From the IMG/VR virus record IMGVR_UViG_3300021961_000119, positions 1-57,130 of that record: 57,130 bases of DNA; one strand, given 5' to 3'. Source of the DNA: a virus. Below the pieces are notes generated by a model, which saw only the letters and a program-made list of their open reading frames with translations, did no database searches and had not been told where the DNA came from. Position numbers and translations under genes: made by a program. Below are positions 49,243 to 56,439 of this stretch, piece by piece (positions within the stretch are counted from its first letter, which is position 1; each line of letters starts with the position of its first letter).

Positions 49243-50481
49243 TCAATTCTCGTGACCATATTCACCAAGGTCTTTCGCTGTCTGCCGTAGTCCTTCGTAC
49301 ACTTCCGGTGCACGTTCGCGCATCGCACGAATTCGGGGTCTAATGCTAGAGAGGGGCGCACCAGTCAGTGACTCGGGCAACGCACCCATCATGCCGCGCA
49401 TTACTTCACCGGGTCCGGCCTTATTGTCCAGTGCCGTGAAGACTTCGGGATCTTTGTACGCTTGAAACATGTCGTCGATCCTGAACCGCTCTTGGGCTTT
49501 CGGCATCATGCTTCGCACAAAATCCATCGCTTGCTCTTCACTCATACCTTTACGCACTGCTTCCGCGACCAGCGCGGGAACCATGTCGAACGTAAATACC
49601 GGTGCCGCAGTCTCCGCGACTTTCGCCACATTGCCAATCGCGCCGAGTCCGCCAAGATCGGGCAACACGCCGCGCATAACCTGACCTGCCGTCGATTGCA
49701 AGACTTCGCGCCTCGACATCGGCGTTTCGCTCAACGATTTGAGTGTAGACTTTGCCGCGCCCTTGCCGGGGTCGATGGTCACCGACTTCTCAGTGATCGC
49801 TGGCGCGTTTTTGAACATGTCCTTGTCCAGCTTGGCCAGTGGGAAATCCGATGCCTTACCAAGGCCGAGAAATCCACGGCGTGCGAGATCCGGCTTGTCC
49901 GCCAGCTTAGTGCCCTTTTGTGCCATCTCCGCCATCATCTGGTCCAGCGTCTTTTTCACGCCGCCGCCCCTGTTGAAAGGCTGAGGGTCGGGGATGAAGC
50001 GTCCACCGTCCTGCATGTCGGGAATGGAGAAATCGATTGCGCCACCGTTGGCGAATTTCTTTTTCTTCGGTGCGGCACTCACGTACTGCTGGGCCGACAT
50101 CGGTGCCTCTTCGAAATCCTTGCGACGTGTGGCAGTCGTCGGGCTGTACGAATCGCTCGCTTGGCGATTGTACTCGTCCATCATCGCCCTGAGCATCTGG
50201 TTGCTAATCGATGGTTTGTCGGGGTGAACACCAAAAATCCGAGGATCTCGGTACTGCATGTTGAACGCCATGCTTTCGTACGATGGCTGATCAACGGTCG
50301 GCGGATTAGGCGCACTTGGTGGACCACGACGCCTGTTTAGGTCAGTCATTTCGTCCGGGCCGAGTTCACCGGAACGAAACAGCATGCCCAGCGGCACTGA
50401 ATTGCGCAAACCCGCCAATAGCGTGGCCGCGTCGATCGGGTCCAAACCCTGCAGGAAGTCGTCAATCAGATTACTGGGCAT
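49243..50481 (-). CDS. Unknown virion-module protein between terminase and portal, 412 aa
   Basis: Begins MPSNLIDDFLQGLDPIDAAT. Contains AAPKKKKFANGGAIDFSIPD and GGGVKKTLDQMMAEMAQKGT, the KKFANGG/GGG elements of other basic virion proteins here. The C-terminal half is helical with AETAAPVFTFDMVPALVAEAVRKGMSEEQ. It overlaps the large-terminase gene by 11 bases and lies where other phages usually have the portal. Possible packaged or portal-associated protein; unknown. Confidence 0.68.
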   Translation of the reverse strand: MPSNLIDDFLQGLDPIDAATLLAGLRNSVPLGMLFRSGELGPDEMTDLNRRRGPPSAPNPPTVDQPSYESMAFNMQYRDPRIFGVHPDKPSISNQMLRAMMDEYNRQASDSYSPTTATRRKDFEEAPMSAQQYVSAAPKKKKFANGGAIDFSIPDMQDGGRFIPDPQPFNRGGGVKKTLDQMMAEMAQKGTKLADKPDLARRGFLGLGKASDFPLAKLDKDMFKNAPAITEKSVTIDPGKGAAKSTLKSLSETPMSRREVLQSTAGQVMRGVLPDLGGLGAIGNVAKVAETAAPVFTFDMVPALVAEAVRKGMSEEQAMDFVRSMMPKAQERFRIDDMFQAYKDPEVFTALDNKAGPGEVMRGMMGALPESLTGAPLSSIRPRIRAMRERAPEVYEGLRQTAKDLGEYGHEN

Positions 50482-51907
50482 AAGGGTTCCCTCGGTTCGG
50501 TCTGTATTCGTCGTCCACGTAGTCGTTGTCCGGTGGGATCGGGTCGATTTGCAGGAACGACATGTCTTTCAGCAGTCGCAGTGCTTGGGACAGCGTGTCG
50601 GTCAAGTCGTCCCGGTCCGCCTCGGGGAACGAGCACACTTGGGACACCAGTGGCTCTGCCCAGTCGCGTGGCTGGCCCGGATGGACGAGCGATTCGGGCA
50701 CGTAGACGCGGCCGTGGGCGATGATGTTGGCCACTAAGTGCAAACGCTGTACTTTGTCAGCGCGGCCCGGGTTGTAGGCGCGGCACGGCACTCCAGCCCG
50801 TTGCAGGTCCTGCAAAATGCTGATGCCCGACGCCTTGTCCTCGACGAGCACGAGGTCCACCTTTTTGCCGGGTTCGCCGTAGATCGAGCCGTACTCGTCA
50901 ATGATCTTGGGCCGCAGGTCGGGGTACGCGAGGAAGTCCTCCCAGCAGTCGATGAGCATAGCGCAAAGCCCGGAATCGTCGTTGGGCCTAAAGATGCCCC
51001 ACACGGAGCACGCGGTCGGATCGTTTTGCGTCTTTTCGGTGTACGCGCAGTCGTAGGACTGGAGCACGTAGAGGAATTCGGGCAGTGGCTTTTTCGCGTC
51101 CCACAGCCTGAACCACTCGCGCTTGACGATGCCGTAGTCCTCAGGATCGATCACCTCCGCGTACAGCTCCTGCCGTCCGATGCGTGTGCCCTCGTACTGC
51201 GACACGATTTCGTCGCGAAACGTGGGTGCGAGGTTATTAAAATTCTCGTGCGTTGTGCCCGTGGTGACGATGACACGCTCCTCGCTAATCAGGCGTCGCA
51301 CGATTGGGATGGGCTTGGGCGTCGTGGTGATGCAAACGCGGGGCTTTTGCCCCAGTCGCAGGCCGAACATCAAGTTGGACCACATGTCCTCCGCATTGCG
51401 GAATTTCGCCAGTTCGTCCACCCAAGCCAAATCGTGCTGTGGTCCCCGCAGTGTCTCGGGGTCGTTGTCCGAGTAGATCGTGGCGATCGCACCATTGGGC
51501 CACTCCAGTCGCCGCTTAGAAGGCACAAATATCGGCTTGCATTTCGGGTGCGAGATGGCCAAAATGCCGGATTCGCCCTCAACCATCACATCGCGTGCGT
51601 CGCCCGCGTCTTCAGCAATGAGTGCAATGCGGCTGGCCAGTCCGTTTTCGGCGTGGTAGCGCACGAATTCGGCACCACAGCGGGTTTTTCCCCAGCCACG
51701 CCCAGCGAGGATCATCCAAATGGTCCAGTCCGCACCCGGTGGTATCGTCTGGTTGTGCCTCGCCCACGTGGGCCAGTCATAAAAAAGTTCGAGTGCTTCG
51801 CGGTCCGACAGTTCGTCCACGAACTCGTGCCAGTTCGCCGAATCGACGACAGTCGACTTTTTACTCCGCCTTTGAGCGCGAGTTAAGACGTTGGGCAAGG
51901 CGATCAC
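50471..51907 (-). CDS. terL: Terminase large subunit
   Basis: 478 aa (start GTG at 51907 is tentative). The ATPase Walker A is LAGRGWGKTRCGAEF (residues 68-82) and Walker B LAWVDELAKF. The nuclease domain contains LQSYDCAYTEKTQNDPTACS and LVLVEDKASGISI. It packages DNA by ATP-driven translocation and cleaves concatemers. It follows the small subunit, whose gene overlaps its start by 47 bases. No ATG is available near the start. Confidence 0.92.
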   Translation of the reverse strand: MIALPNVLTRAQRRSKKSTVVDSANWHEFVDELSDREALELFYDWPTWARHNQTIPPGADWTIWMILAGRGWGKTRCGAEFVRYHAENGLASRIALIAEDAGDARDVMVEGESGILAISHPKCKPIFVPSKRRLEWPNGAIATIYSDNDPETLRGPQHDLAWVDELAKFRNAEDMWSNLMFGLRLGQKPRVCITTTPKPIPIVRRLISEERVIVTTGTTHENFNNLAPTFRDEIVSQYEGTRIGRQELYAEVIDPEDYGIVKREWFRLWDAKKPLPEFLYVLQSYDCAYTEKTQNDPTACSVWGIFRPNDDSGLCAMLIDCWEDFLAYPDLRPKIIDEYGSIYGEPGKKVDLVLVEDKASGISILQDLQRAGVPCRAYNPGRADKVQRLHLVANIIAHGRVYVPESLVHPGQPRDWAEPLVSQVCSFPEADRDDLTDTLSQALRLLKDMSFLQIDPIPPDNDYVDDEYRPNRGNPYAQ

Positions 51908-52520
51908 GGAGACCTTCGATGTTGATGTTCGAGTCCAGCTGGCCCGACACGTTCATATTGACGTCTTTCGAGCGGAATTTCGCGTCGTACCCCATGAGGG
52001 TGAACTGGAGCAGTGAATCACTGAACTTTTTCACGGTCTCGCCCGTTTTGACGCCCTGATGCGTGAGCGGCTCGTCGTGTCCCACCACAGAGCGACGATA
52101 CGCTTCGGCACGCATTGTGTCGACCATCTCCTCTTGGATGCTGTCCATGATGCCGTCGAACATCTTGTGGTCACCGCGCCAGCCAATCAGCGTTTGCCGG
52201 TGAATACCCGCCGTGTTGTAAGCGTGACGTAAGGAGAAACGTGACTCGGGCGGACCATCACGGAATTCGGCGATGATCACCAGCATTTTGAATGCTTTGG
52301 TCTCTTCCATGAGTGCTAATTCGCCGGTCGCCACTAGCGTGGGATCGTTGCACTCTTTCGTGTGTGCCATGTGACTGGCTGAATTGGGCGGGTGCCGCAC
52401 GCGGTCACGGACGATAGCGTCCAACAGCATTTGCACAGAGATCCCGGCACGCCGCTCGTATTCGGCGATCGTAGCCGGTCCAAGGTCTTTCAGCAGTTTG
52501 AGGTCGTCATTAAAGGCCAT
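51861..52520 (-). CDS. Terminase small subunit-like DNA-binding protein
   Basis: 219 aa from the ATG at 52520 (MAFNDDLKLLKDLGPATIAE). The helical N-terminal part has the helix-turn-helix-like GPATIAEYERRAGISVQMLL. The middle (RDGPPESRFSLRHAYNTAGIHRQTLIGWR) is a second helix-turn-helix style module. The C-terminus (NVSGQLDSNINIEGLRDRLAQR) is the oligomer tail. It is upstream of the large subunit, as expected. Region B is its only upstream control region, and the ribosome site is weak. Confidence 0.78.
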   Translation of the reverse strand: MAFNDDLKLLKDLGPATIAEYERRAGISVQMLLDAIVRDRVRHPPNSASHMAHTKECNDPTLVATGELALMEETKAFKMLVIIAEFRDGPPESRFSLRHAYNTAGIHRQTLIGWRGDHKMFDGIMDSIQEEMVDTMRAEAYRRSVVGHDEPLTHQGVKTGETVKKFSDSLLQFTLMGYDAKFRSKDVNMNVSGQLDSNINIEGLRDRLAQRLNSRSKAE

Positions 52521-52524
52521 GAAG

Positions 52525-52537
52525 CGAATTAAACCAC
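52525..52537 (-). promoter_or_regulatory. GTGGTTTAATTCG element upstream of the terminase gene
   Basis: This 13-mer (minus-strand reading) occurs just before the terminase start. It is repeated at 53004-53016 at the end of the nuclease gene, and a shorter TGGTTTAAT occurs at 52815-52823. These may be related control sites. Confidence 0.4.
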
Positions 52538-52701
52538 AAAAGCCGCACAGCACGCAATACCCGGCTTTGTCTACAGCTGAGTTATGAGACTGAGGCTCAG
52601 CATAACGCCAAGTTATAACGCTTTTGTGCGCACACACGAGAAGCCCAAGATGAGGCCCTAAGTGGTGGTGGAGGAATATTCGACGTCTGAAGACCCCGAT
52701 T

Positions 52702-52938
52702 TGTTCCATAATGATGGAACGGTGATGGAACGCACCACAGTCTCACAAGCCCCGTCCGACGCGGTTTTCGAGACACACAGCCCGTGTACCATTGTTCCAT
52801 CATATACCCATATATATTAAACCATGCCGTTGACAGGGCAGTACCCCCGCGTGCGCATGTAACAATGGAACACCGGGTCTTTTTTCGAATGGGGAGAGCG
52901 TTCCATCATGTGTTCCATCTTGATGGAACGGTGGAACG
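52702..52938. repeat. Intergenic repeat region B (inverted partner of region A)
   Basis: Part of the 487-bp noncoding gap before the terminase gene (52521-53007). About ten GTTCCA/TGGAAC half-sites are present, including 18-bp palindromes GTTCCATCTTGATGGAAC (52912-52929) and GTTCCATAATGATGGAAC (52703-52720). Read on the minus strand, much of it follows region A in the same order: the palindrome, CATGCGCACGCGGGGG, CTGTCAACGGC and GTATATGATGGAAC. Confidence 0.85.
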
Positions 52939-53007
52939 TTGCTTTTCTTGTTCCACCAGCGTCGGGAGGTCCGACACGAGTACAGCGCATTGCACGCCGT
53001 GGACGAA

Positions 53008-53454
53008 TTAAACCACGAATTCGCGCAGTGCCACAAGTACGTCCTCGGTGCTACAGGCTTTTTTGTCGAGTCGCACACCGTATAAACTCCACTCGGCCCG
53101 AGTCCAGTCGTTGGTCGCCAGCTCCACGGCGTTGAACACGAAGACTTCGTCGCCCACTTGGACGAGGAGCCACGTGTTGCCGCCGTACGTTTTGTGCCGA
53201 ATCGCCCAATAGCGTTGGCCGGTGGTCCAGTGCGGAAGCTTGACGGTCGTGGTAGGCTTGACCGGGAAAGCGTCGAGGCATTTCAGTTCGATCCAGCCCG
53301 ACAGCGGGCGGTCGTCGGTGGCGGGTTGGGCCTTTGTGCTGAAGTACAGGTCCGGGGTGTCTTTTTTCACCCGGTTCTCGACGCGTTCGAGCATAGCCCG
53401 GTGGCCGATTTTGCGGACCAGCCAGTCGTAGAGCTTCTGTTCAGGCAGTCGCAC
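53008..53454 (-). CDS. PD-(D/E)XK (VRR-NUC-like) nuclease
   Basis: 148 aa beginning MRLPEQKLYDWLVRKIGHRA. The motif E26...P34-D35...E56-L-K58 (ENRVKKDTPDLYFS; GWIELKCLDA) is the PD-(D/E)XK core used by VRR-NUC and related resolvase-like enzymes. The following IRHKTYGGNTWLLVQVGDEVFVF gives two further strands. A metal-dependent DNA nuclease, for junction resolution, concatemer processing or host DNA degradation. It lies directly next to the region B repeat array, a possible substrate site. Confidence 0.8.
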   Translation of the reverse strand: MRLPEQKLYDWLVRKIGHRAMLERVENRVKKDTPDLYFSTKAQPATDDRPLSGWIELKCLDAFPVKPTTTVKLPHWTTGQRYWAIRHKTYGGNTWLLVQVGDEVFVFNAVELATNDWTRAEWSLYGVRLDKKACSTEDVLVALREFVV

Positions 53455-53554
53455 CGGACCTCCGCACTGTGCTCCGATACCTCTCGGAGGCCTTCCGTGG
53501 GGTCTTCCTTGCGTTGGAAGGTATAGTACCGGTATGGTAATAGCTTGGCATATC

Positions 53555-53767
53555 TCAAGCGTCTCCCGTGGGCTTCCGTAGGTTCTTCACGAAGATCGAG
53601 AAGGAAGCGGCGGTGTCGCCCATCGCGGTGAGCGCGGCGATTTTGTACGCGGCGTCGTCGAGGGCCTCTTGGTACGCGATGTCGTACACGTCGCCGATCA
53701 TTACTTGCAGTTCGGGCAGATCAGGGAAAGCCCGTTCCGCCATCGCTTGAATCGTCGCTTTGCTCAT
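53555..53767 (-). CDS. Small unknown protein, 70 aa
   Basis: Begins MSKATIQAMAERAFPDLPEL. Helical (QVMIGDVYDIAYQEALDDAAYKIAAL) with the tail SIFVKNLRKPTGDA. It overlaps the putative membrane peptide gene by 47 bases. The 100-base gap after it (53455-53554) holds only GC-rich inverted motifs. Function is unknown. Confidence 0.7.
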   Translation of the reverse strand: MSKATIQAMAERAFPDLPELQVMIGDVYDIAYQEALDDAAYKIAALTAMGDTAASFSIFVKNLRKPTGDA

Positions 53768-53861
53768 TCGGAAGCTCCCGGTTGATTTCGTGGATCGCCC
53801 ACAGTAGCGTGCCCACCCCGAGGGCGAGGAAGGCAAGCAGGACAAGGGTGGCGTCGGACAT
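53721..53861 (-). CDS. Putative small membrane peptide, 46 aa
   Basis: MSDATLVLLAFLALGVGTLL then WAIHEINREL and a polar tail to TGA at 53721. A single hydrophobic segment with a positively charged flank suggests an inner-membrane peptide. It overlaps the 70-aa gene by 47 bases and has a weak GGTGG ribosome site. Real but uncertain. Confidence 0.5.
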   Translation of the reverse strand: MSDATLVLLAFLALGVGTLLWAIHEINRELPNEQSDDSSDGGTGFP

Positions 53862-53876
53862 GCCACCGATTGTACA

Positions 53877-54308
53877 TCACGGAGCCTTGGCACGCAAGGC
53901 ATTGGCCAGCCGCATCGCGGCCACACCCGGGTTGGGGGCGTTGGTGAAGATGGCCGGGTCCACGCCGTATTTCGCGCACAGTCCGAGCCGCGCTTCGCTG
54001 GTTTTGTGCACGGCGAGGAGCTGGGCTACCAGATCCGGGGTCCGGGCGGGCTTCGGCGGGGTCGCCGGGGCCTTCCTTGGGGTCTCGGAGACGCTCGCCG
54101 CCCGGGGTTGGGCCTTAGGTACCGGGACGGGTCTCGGTGCCACGGGAAGCCTTCCGGTGGCCTTGCCGCCGACGATCGTGACGCCCGACTCGGTGGTGTA
54201 TTTCGTGCCGTTGGCACGGGCGTACTCGCCCTTTGCCCACCATGGCACGTAGTCGAGGTCCGCCACGGGACGGGGAGAGTGCTCGGTCAGTGGTGCGAAG
54301 TCGATCAT
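53877..54308 (-). CDS. Unknown protein with Pro/Ala-rich linker, 143 aa
   Basis: Begins MIDFAPLTEHSPRPVADLDY. The N-terminal part (VPWWAKGEYARANGTKYTTESGVTIVGGK, in parts) precedes a long Pro/Ala/Lys linker. A C-terminal helix-turn-helix-like region (TPDLVAQLLAVHKTSEARLG; CAKYGVDPAIFTNAPNPG) follows, with an H-NS/MvaT-like flavour that is not convincing. Function is unknown. Coupled to the 91-aa gene by a four-base overlap. Confidence 0.72.
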   Translation of the reverse strand: MIDFAPLTEHSPRPVADLDYVPWWAKGEYARANGTKYTTESGVTIVGGKATGRLPVAPRPVPVPKAQPRAASVSETPRKAPATPPKPARTPDLVAQLLAVHKTSEARLGLCAKYGVDPAIFTNAPNPGVAAMRLANALRAKAP

Positions 54309-54580
54309 TGGTTCACCGCCTCTCCGATTTCTTCGATCGCGGACTCGACGTCGTCGATCGCGGACTCGAATGTGCTGTTGGCCGAATCGAACGCTTGCGC
54401 GATCTCTTCGATGCGCTGGCCGTTCTCGGACGCTTGGAGGCCTTCGGGCATGTTGTCGAAGCAGTCTTGCTCCTCGGTCGCGAGGTCTTGCAGGTTCTGC
54501 AGGGCGAAACGCAGGGCTTCGATCGCGGTTTGGGCGGCGAGCACTTCGGCTTCAATTTTGGCGCGGCGTTGCTTGTTCAT
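54305..54580 (-). CDS. Small acidic coiled-coil protein, 91 aa
   Basis: MNKQRRAKIEAEVLAAQTAI followed by alternating helical heptads (FALQNLQDLATEEQDCFDNM) and an acidic Ser/Ile-rich tail (SAIDDVESAIEEIGEAVNQ). It is probably an oligomeric helix bundle. Expressed from promoter 54617-54646 with the standard leader. Function is unknown. Confidence 0.78.
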   Translation of the reverse strand: MNKQRRAKIEAEVLAAQTAIEALRFALQNLQDLATEEQDCFDNMPEGLQASENGQRIEEIAQAFDSANSTFESAIDDVESAIEEIGEAVNQ

Positions 54581-54616
54581 GGTGTGTGTCCTCTATCTGT
54601 TGGTGTAAAAAGACGT

Positions 54617-54646
54617 ATTATAACACGGGTGCGGTACCTTTGTCAA
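54617..54646 (-). promoter_or_regulatory. sigma70 promoter P12
   Basis: On the minus strand: TTGACA, 18-nt spacer, TATAAT. The TGA in the -35 box is also the stop codon of the small zinc-ribbon gene. Confidence 0.85.
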
Positions 54647-54768
54647 TACCCCATTTTCCGCTGGGTGAACTGGACCCAGCATTTCGCACAGAGCCACCGG
54701 CCGGGACGGGTTTGGACCCCGCCTTCGGCCAGCCGCTCGGCTTGACATTTCGCGCAGAAGTGCGTCAT
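54643..54768 (-). CDS. Small zinc-ribbon protein, 41 aa
   Basis: MTHFCAKCQAERLAEGGVQT followed by RPGRWLCAKCWVQF. Two FCAKC/LCAKC knuckles make a minimal zinc ribbon. It starts one base after the stop of the 71-aa gene, a strong case of coupling. Function is unknown. Confidence 0.68.
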   Translation of the reverse strand: MTHFCAKCQAERLAEGGVQTRPGRWLCAKCWVQFTQRKMGY

Positions 54769-54769
54769 G

Positions 54770-54985
54770 TCAGCCCCGGAGGTTTTCGTCGAACCAACGG
54801 TCCAAGGCGCGGAACGCGAGCCAGCGGTCCACCTCTTGGCCGTCCTTCGTGGGATCGAACCACGCTTCCACCTTCGGGCCGTTGATTTCGGCGCGGAAGG
54901 CGATGCGTTGGCCGTCCAGTAGCATTTCACCCGTGAGGGTGGCCGAGTGCAAGCGCACCCGAACTTCTTTTTTGGTATCAGGCAT
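54770..54985 (-). CDS. Small unknown protein, 71 aa
   Basis: Begins MPDTKKEVRVRLHSATLTGE. A compact beta-rich part (MLLDGQRIAFRAEINGPKVEAWF) with the C-terminal WLAFRALDRWFDENLRG. It overlaps the 167-aa gene by 8 bases. No recognised family. Confidence 0.75.
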   Translation of the reverse strand: MPDTKKEVRVRLHSATLTGEMLLDGQRIAFRAEINGPKVEAWFDPTKDGQEVDRWLAFRALDRWFDENLRG

Positions 54986-55481
54986 TTGCGGTCTCCTTGA
55001 GTGCTTTGCGGATCATGTTGCCGAGGTTCATGCGTTGCATGCCGGGGTTCAGGTGGGCGAAGCGATCGCGGAGGCCGACTTGGGAGATGCCGGTCGCGCT
55101 GGACGCTGTCGCGTACACGGCGTCGAGGGTCAGCTTGCGCAGTGTCAACGCCACGGTGTCGCCTTTGTCGATCGAACGCTTCTTCGTGCCGTCGGCCAAC
55201 TGGATGGCGTACGCGGTGTACTGGGGCAAGTAGAGCGGATCGACTTTGCCGTTTTTGCGCTCGTTGATGTCCATCTTGACGCGGGCAGTGGCGCGGGCCT
55301 TTGCGATCACGAGTTCGGCGGTCACTGGTGTGGCCTTAGTGATTGTCGTGTGGCCGGTCAACTCGCCGTTGCGGACCTTGATGGTCTTTTGCTGGCCGAT
55401 GGCGCGGATCGTGGTCCAGCCGCCGTTTACGGCGACGATTTCGACTTGGGTCTTAGTAGCTGTGCGTGTTGCGATTTTCAT
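54978..55481 (-). CDS. Unknown beta-rich protein, 167 aa
   Basis: Begins MKIATRTATKTQVEIVAVNG. The first half is beta-rich with TIRAIGQQKTIKVRNGELTG, followed by DPLYLPQYTAYAIQLADGTKKRSIDKGD and a helical C-terminus (GMQRMNLGNMIRKALKETAN). Expressed from promoter 55547-55576, whose leader hairpin is shared with the gene at 2732-3028. Function is unknown. Confidence 0.75.
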   Translation of the reverse strand: MKIATRTATKTQVEIVAVNGGWTTIRAIGQQKTIKVRNGELTGHTTITKATPVTAELVIAKARATARVKMDINERKNGKVDPLYLPQYTAYAIQLADGTKKRSIDKGDTVALTLRKLTLDAVYATASSATGISQVGLRDRFAHLNPGMQRMNLGNMIRKALKETANA

Positions 55482-55546
55482 GGTGTGTCCTCTATAAGTT
55501 ATCGGTTGATTGGTTTACTGGACCGTTTCATCAATCCAGAATCTGT

Positions 55547-55576
55547 ATTATAACACGGGAGCAATAGGTTTGTCAA
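55547..55576 (-). promoter_or_regulatory. sigma70 promoter P13 with structured leader
   Basis: On the minus strand: TTGACA, 18-nt spacer, TATAAT. The leader (55482-55546) carries CTGGATTGATGAAAC...GGTCCAG and CCAACCGATA-like elements, resembling the P4 leader. Confidence 0.85.
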
Positions 55577-55609
55577 TACCCCCCTCAAATGACCCTACTG
55601 GCGATAGGG

Positions 55610-55882
55610 TCATTCGGCCTTTCCCGAGGGATCGCGGATCGTGTCGACGTACTCTTGCACCCCGTCGGTCCATTCCTCTTGGGGCCAGTAGGCGAGGTAC
55701 CCTTTGCCGAGCTGGTCCACCATCGCGCCCACCTTGGGCAAGCCTTCGAGGTCCGAGCCTTGGTCCAGCTTGCACGCCACGCACCGGCGTCCGTACATGA
55801 AGCGGCCAGTGTAGGGGAAAGGTGTCAATTCGCGATTCGAGATCGCGTCGATCAGGTCAGCAGTGGTATTTAGAATCATCAT
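55610..55882 (-). CDS. Small unknown protein, 90 aa
   Basis: Begins MMILNTTADLIDAISNRELT. Contains FMYGRRCVACKLDQGSDLEGLPKVGAMVDQL and WTDGVQEYVDTIRDPSG in parts. One CxxC (CVAC) is present. It overlaps the MNRT gene stop by four bases. Function is unknown. Confidence 0.72.
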   Translation of the reverse strand: MMILNTTADLIDAISNRELTPFPYTGRFMYGRRCVACKLDQGSDLEGLPKVGAMVDQLGKGYLAYWPQEEWTDGVQEYVDTIRDPSGKAE

Positions 55883-56121
55883 GGGTAGGCCCTCATTGCT
55901 TTGAGTTCACGAGCGTTCTTATTGATCGCCATTTGGCGGTCGCGGATGGCGTCGATTTCGCACCACAGCTTCCGAGCGTACTCGGGGTCGCGGTCTTCGC
56001 CGACGGCCAGCATCGCGTCGTAGCAGTCGCGCAGGGCGCACTCGCACGAGTACAAGTCGGAATTGGCGAATTTGCGGCGAAAGAGGGCCGCGAGGTCAGT
56101 GTAAGAGATCGTGCGGTTCAT
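55879..56121 (-). CDS. Small unknown protein (copy 2, complete)
   Basis: 80 aa: MNRTISYTDLAALFRRKFAN, continuing to KLWCEIDAIRDRQMAINKNA and a short tail. This is the complete version of the gene cut at window position 1. The ATG at 56121 overlaps the stop of the 84-aa gene (TGATG) with GGAGGTGA upstream. Function is unknown. Confidence 0.78.
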   Translation of the reverse strand: MNRTISYTDLAALFRRKFANSDLYSCECALRDCYDAMLAVGEDRDPEYARKLWCEIDAIRDRQMAINKNARELKAMRAYP

Positions 56122-56375
56122 CACTTCACCTCCGCACTGCCGGACATTTCGCCGTCCATGATGTCGAACAGCACAGCCTTTGCACGATTGAGCATTTGGC
56201 GGGCGGCCTCGGTCTGCCCCATGGCCATCAGCTCCTGCGCGTCGGACATCAGACCCGCGACGACCATGTTGCCGCCGGTGTAGCGGTAGGTGATCGACTC
56301 GCGAATGGAAGTCTTGAACGCTTCGATGTCGCAACCGTACATTGATTGCTCGACGCTGGTGTGGGTAGTCTGCAT
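56121..56375 (-). CDS. Conserved small unknown protein (copy 2)
   Basis: 84 aa beginning MQTTHTSVEQSMYGCDIEAF. Paralogue of the 85-aa protein at 108-365, including the SMYGCDIE and TGGNMVVAGLMSDAQELM segments. It has its own promoter at 56410-56439 and the same leader. Function is unknown. Confidence 0.8.
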   Translation of the reverse strand: MQTTHTSVEQSMYGCDIEAFKTSIRESITYRYTGGNMVVAGLMSDAQELMAMGQTEAARQMLNRAKAVLFDIMDGEMSGSAEVK

Positions 56376-56409
56376 TGTGTTGTCCTCTATGTGTTGTTGA
56401 AAAGGTTAT

Positions 56410-56439
56410 ATTATAACACAGGTGCTACAATCTTGTCAA
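56410..56439 (-). promoter_or_regulatory. sigma70 promoter P14
   Basis: On the minus strand: TTGACA, 18-nt spacer, TATAAT, with the same following leader as promoter 400-429. Confidence 0.85.

Noticed and set aside
50738-51886. 382-aa plus-strand reading frame opposite the large terminase
   Set aside because: The minus strand encodes a clear terminase with Walker motifs; the opposite frame is a by-product of high GC codon bias.
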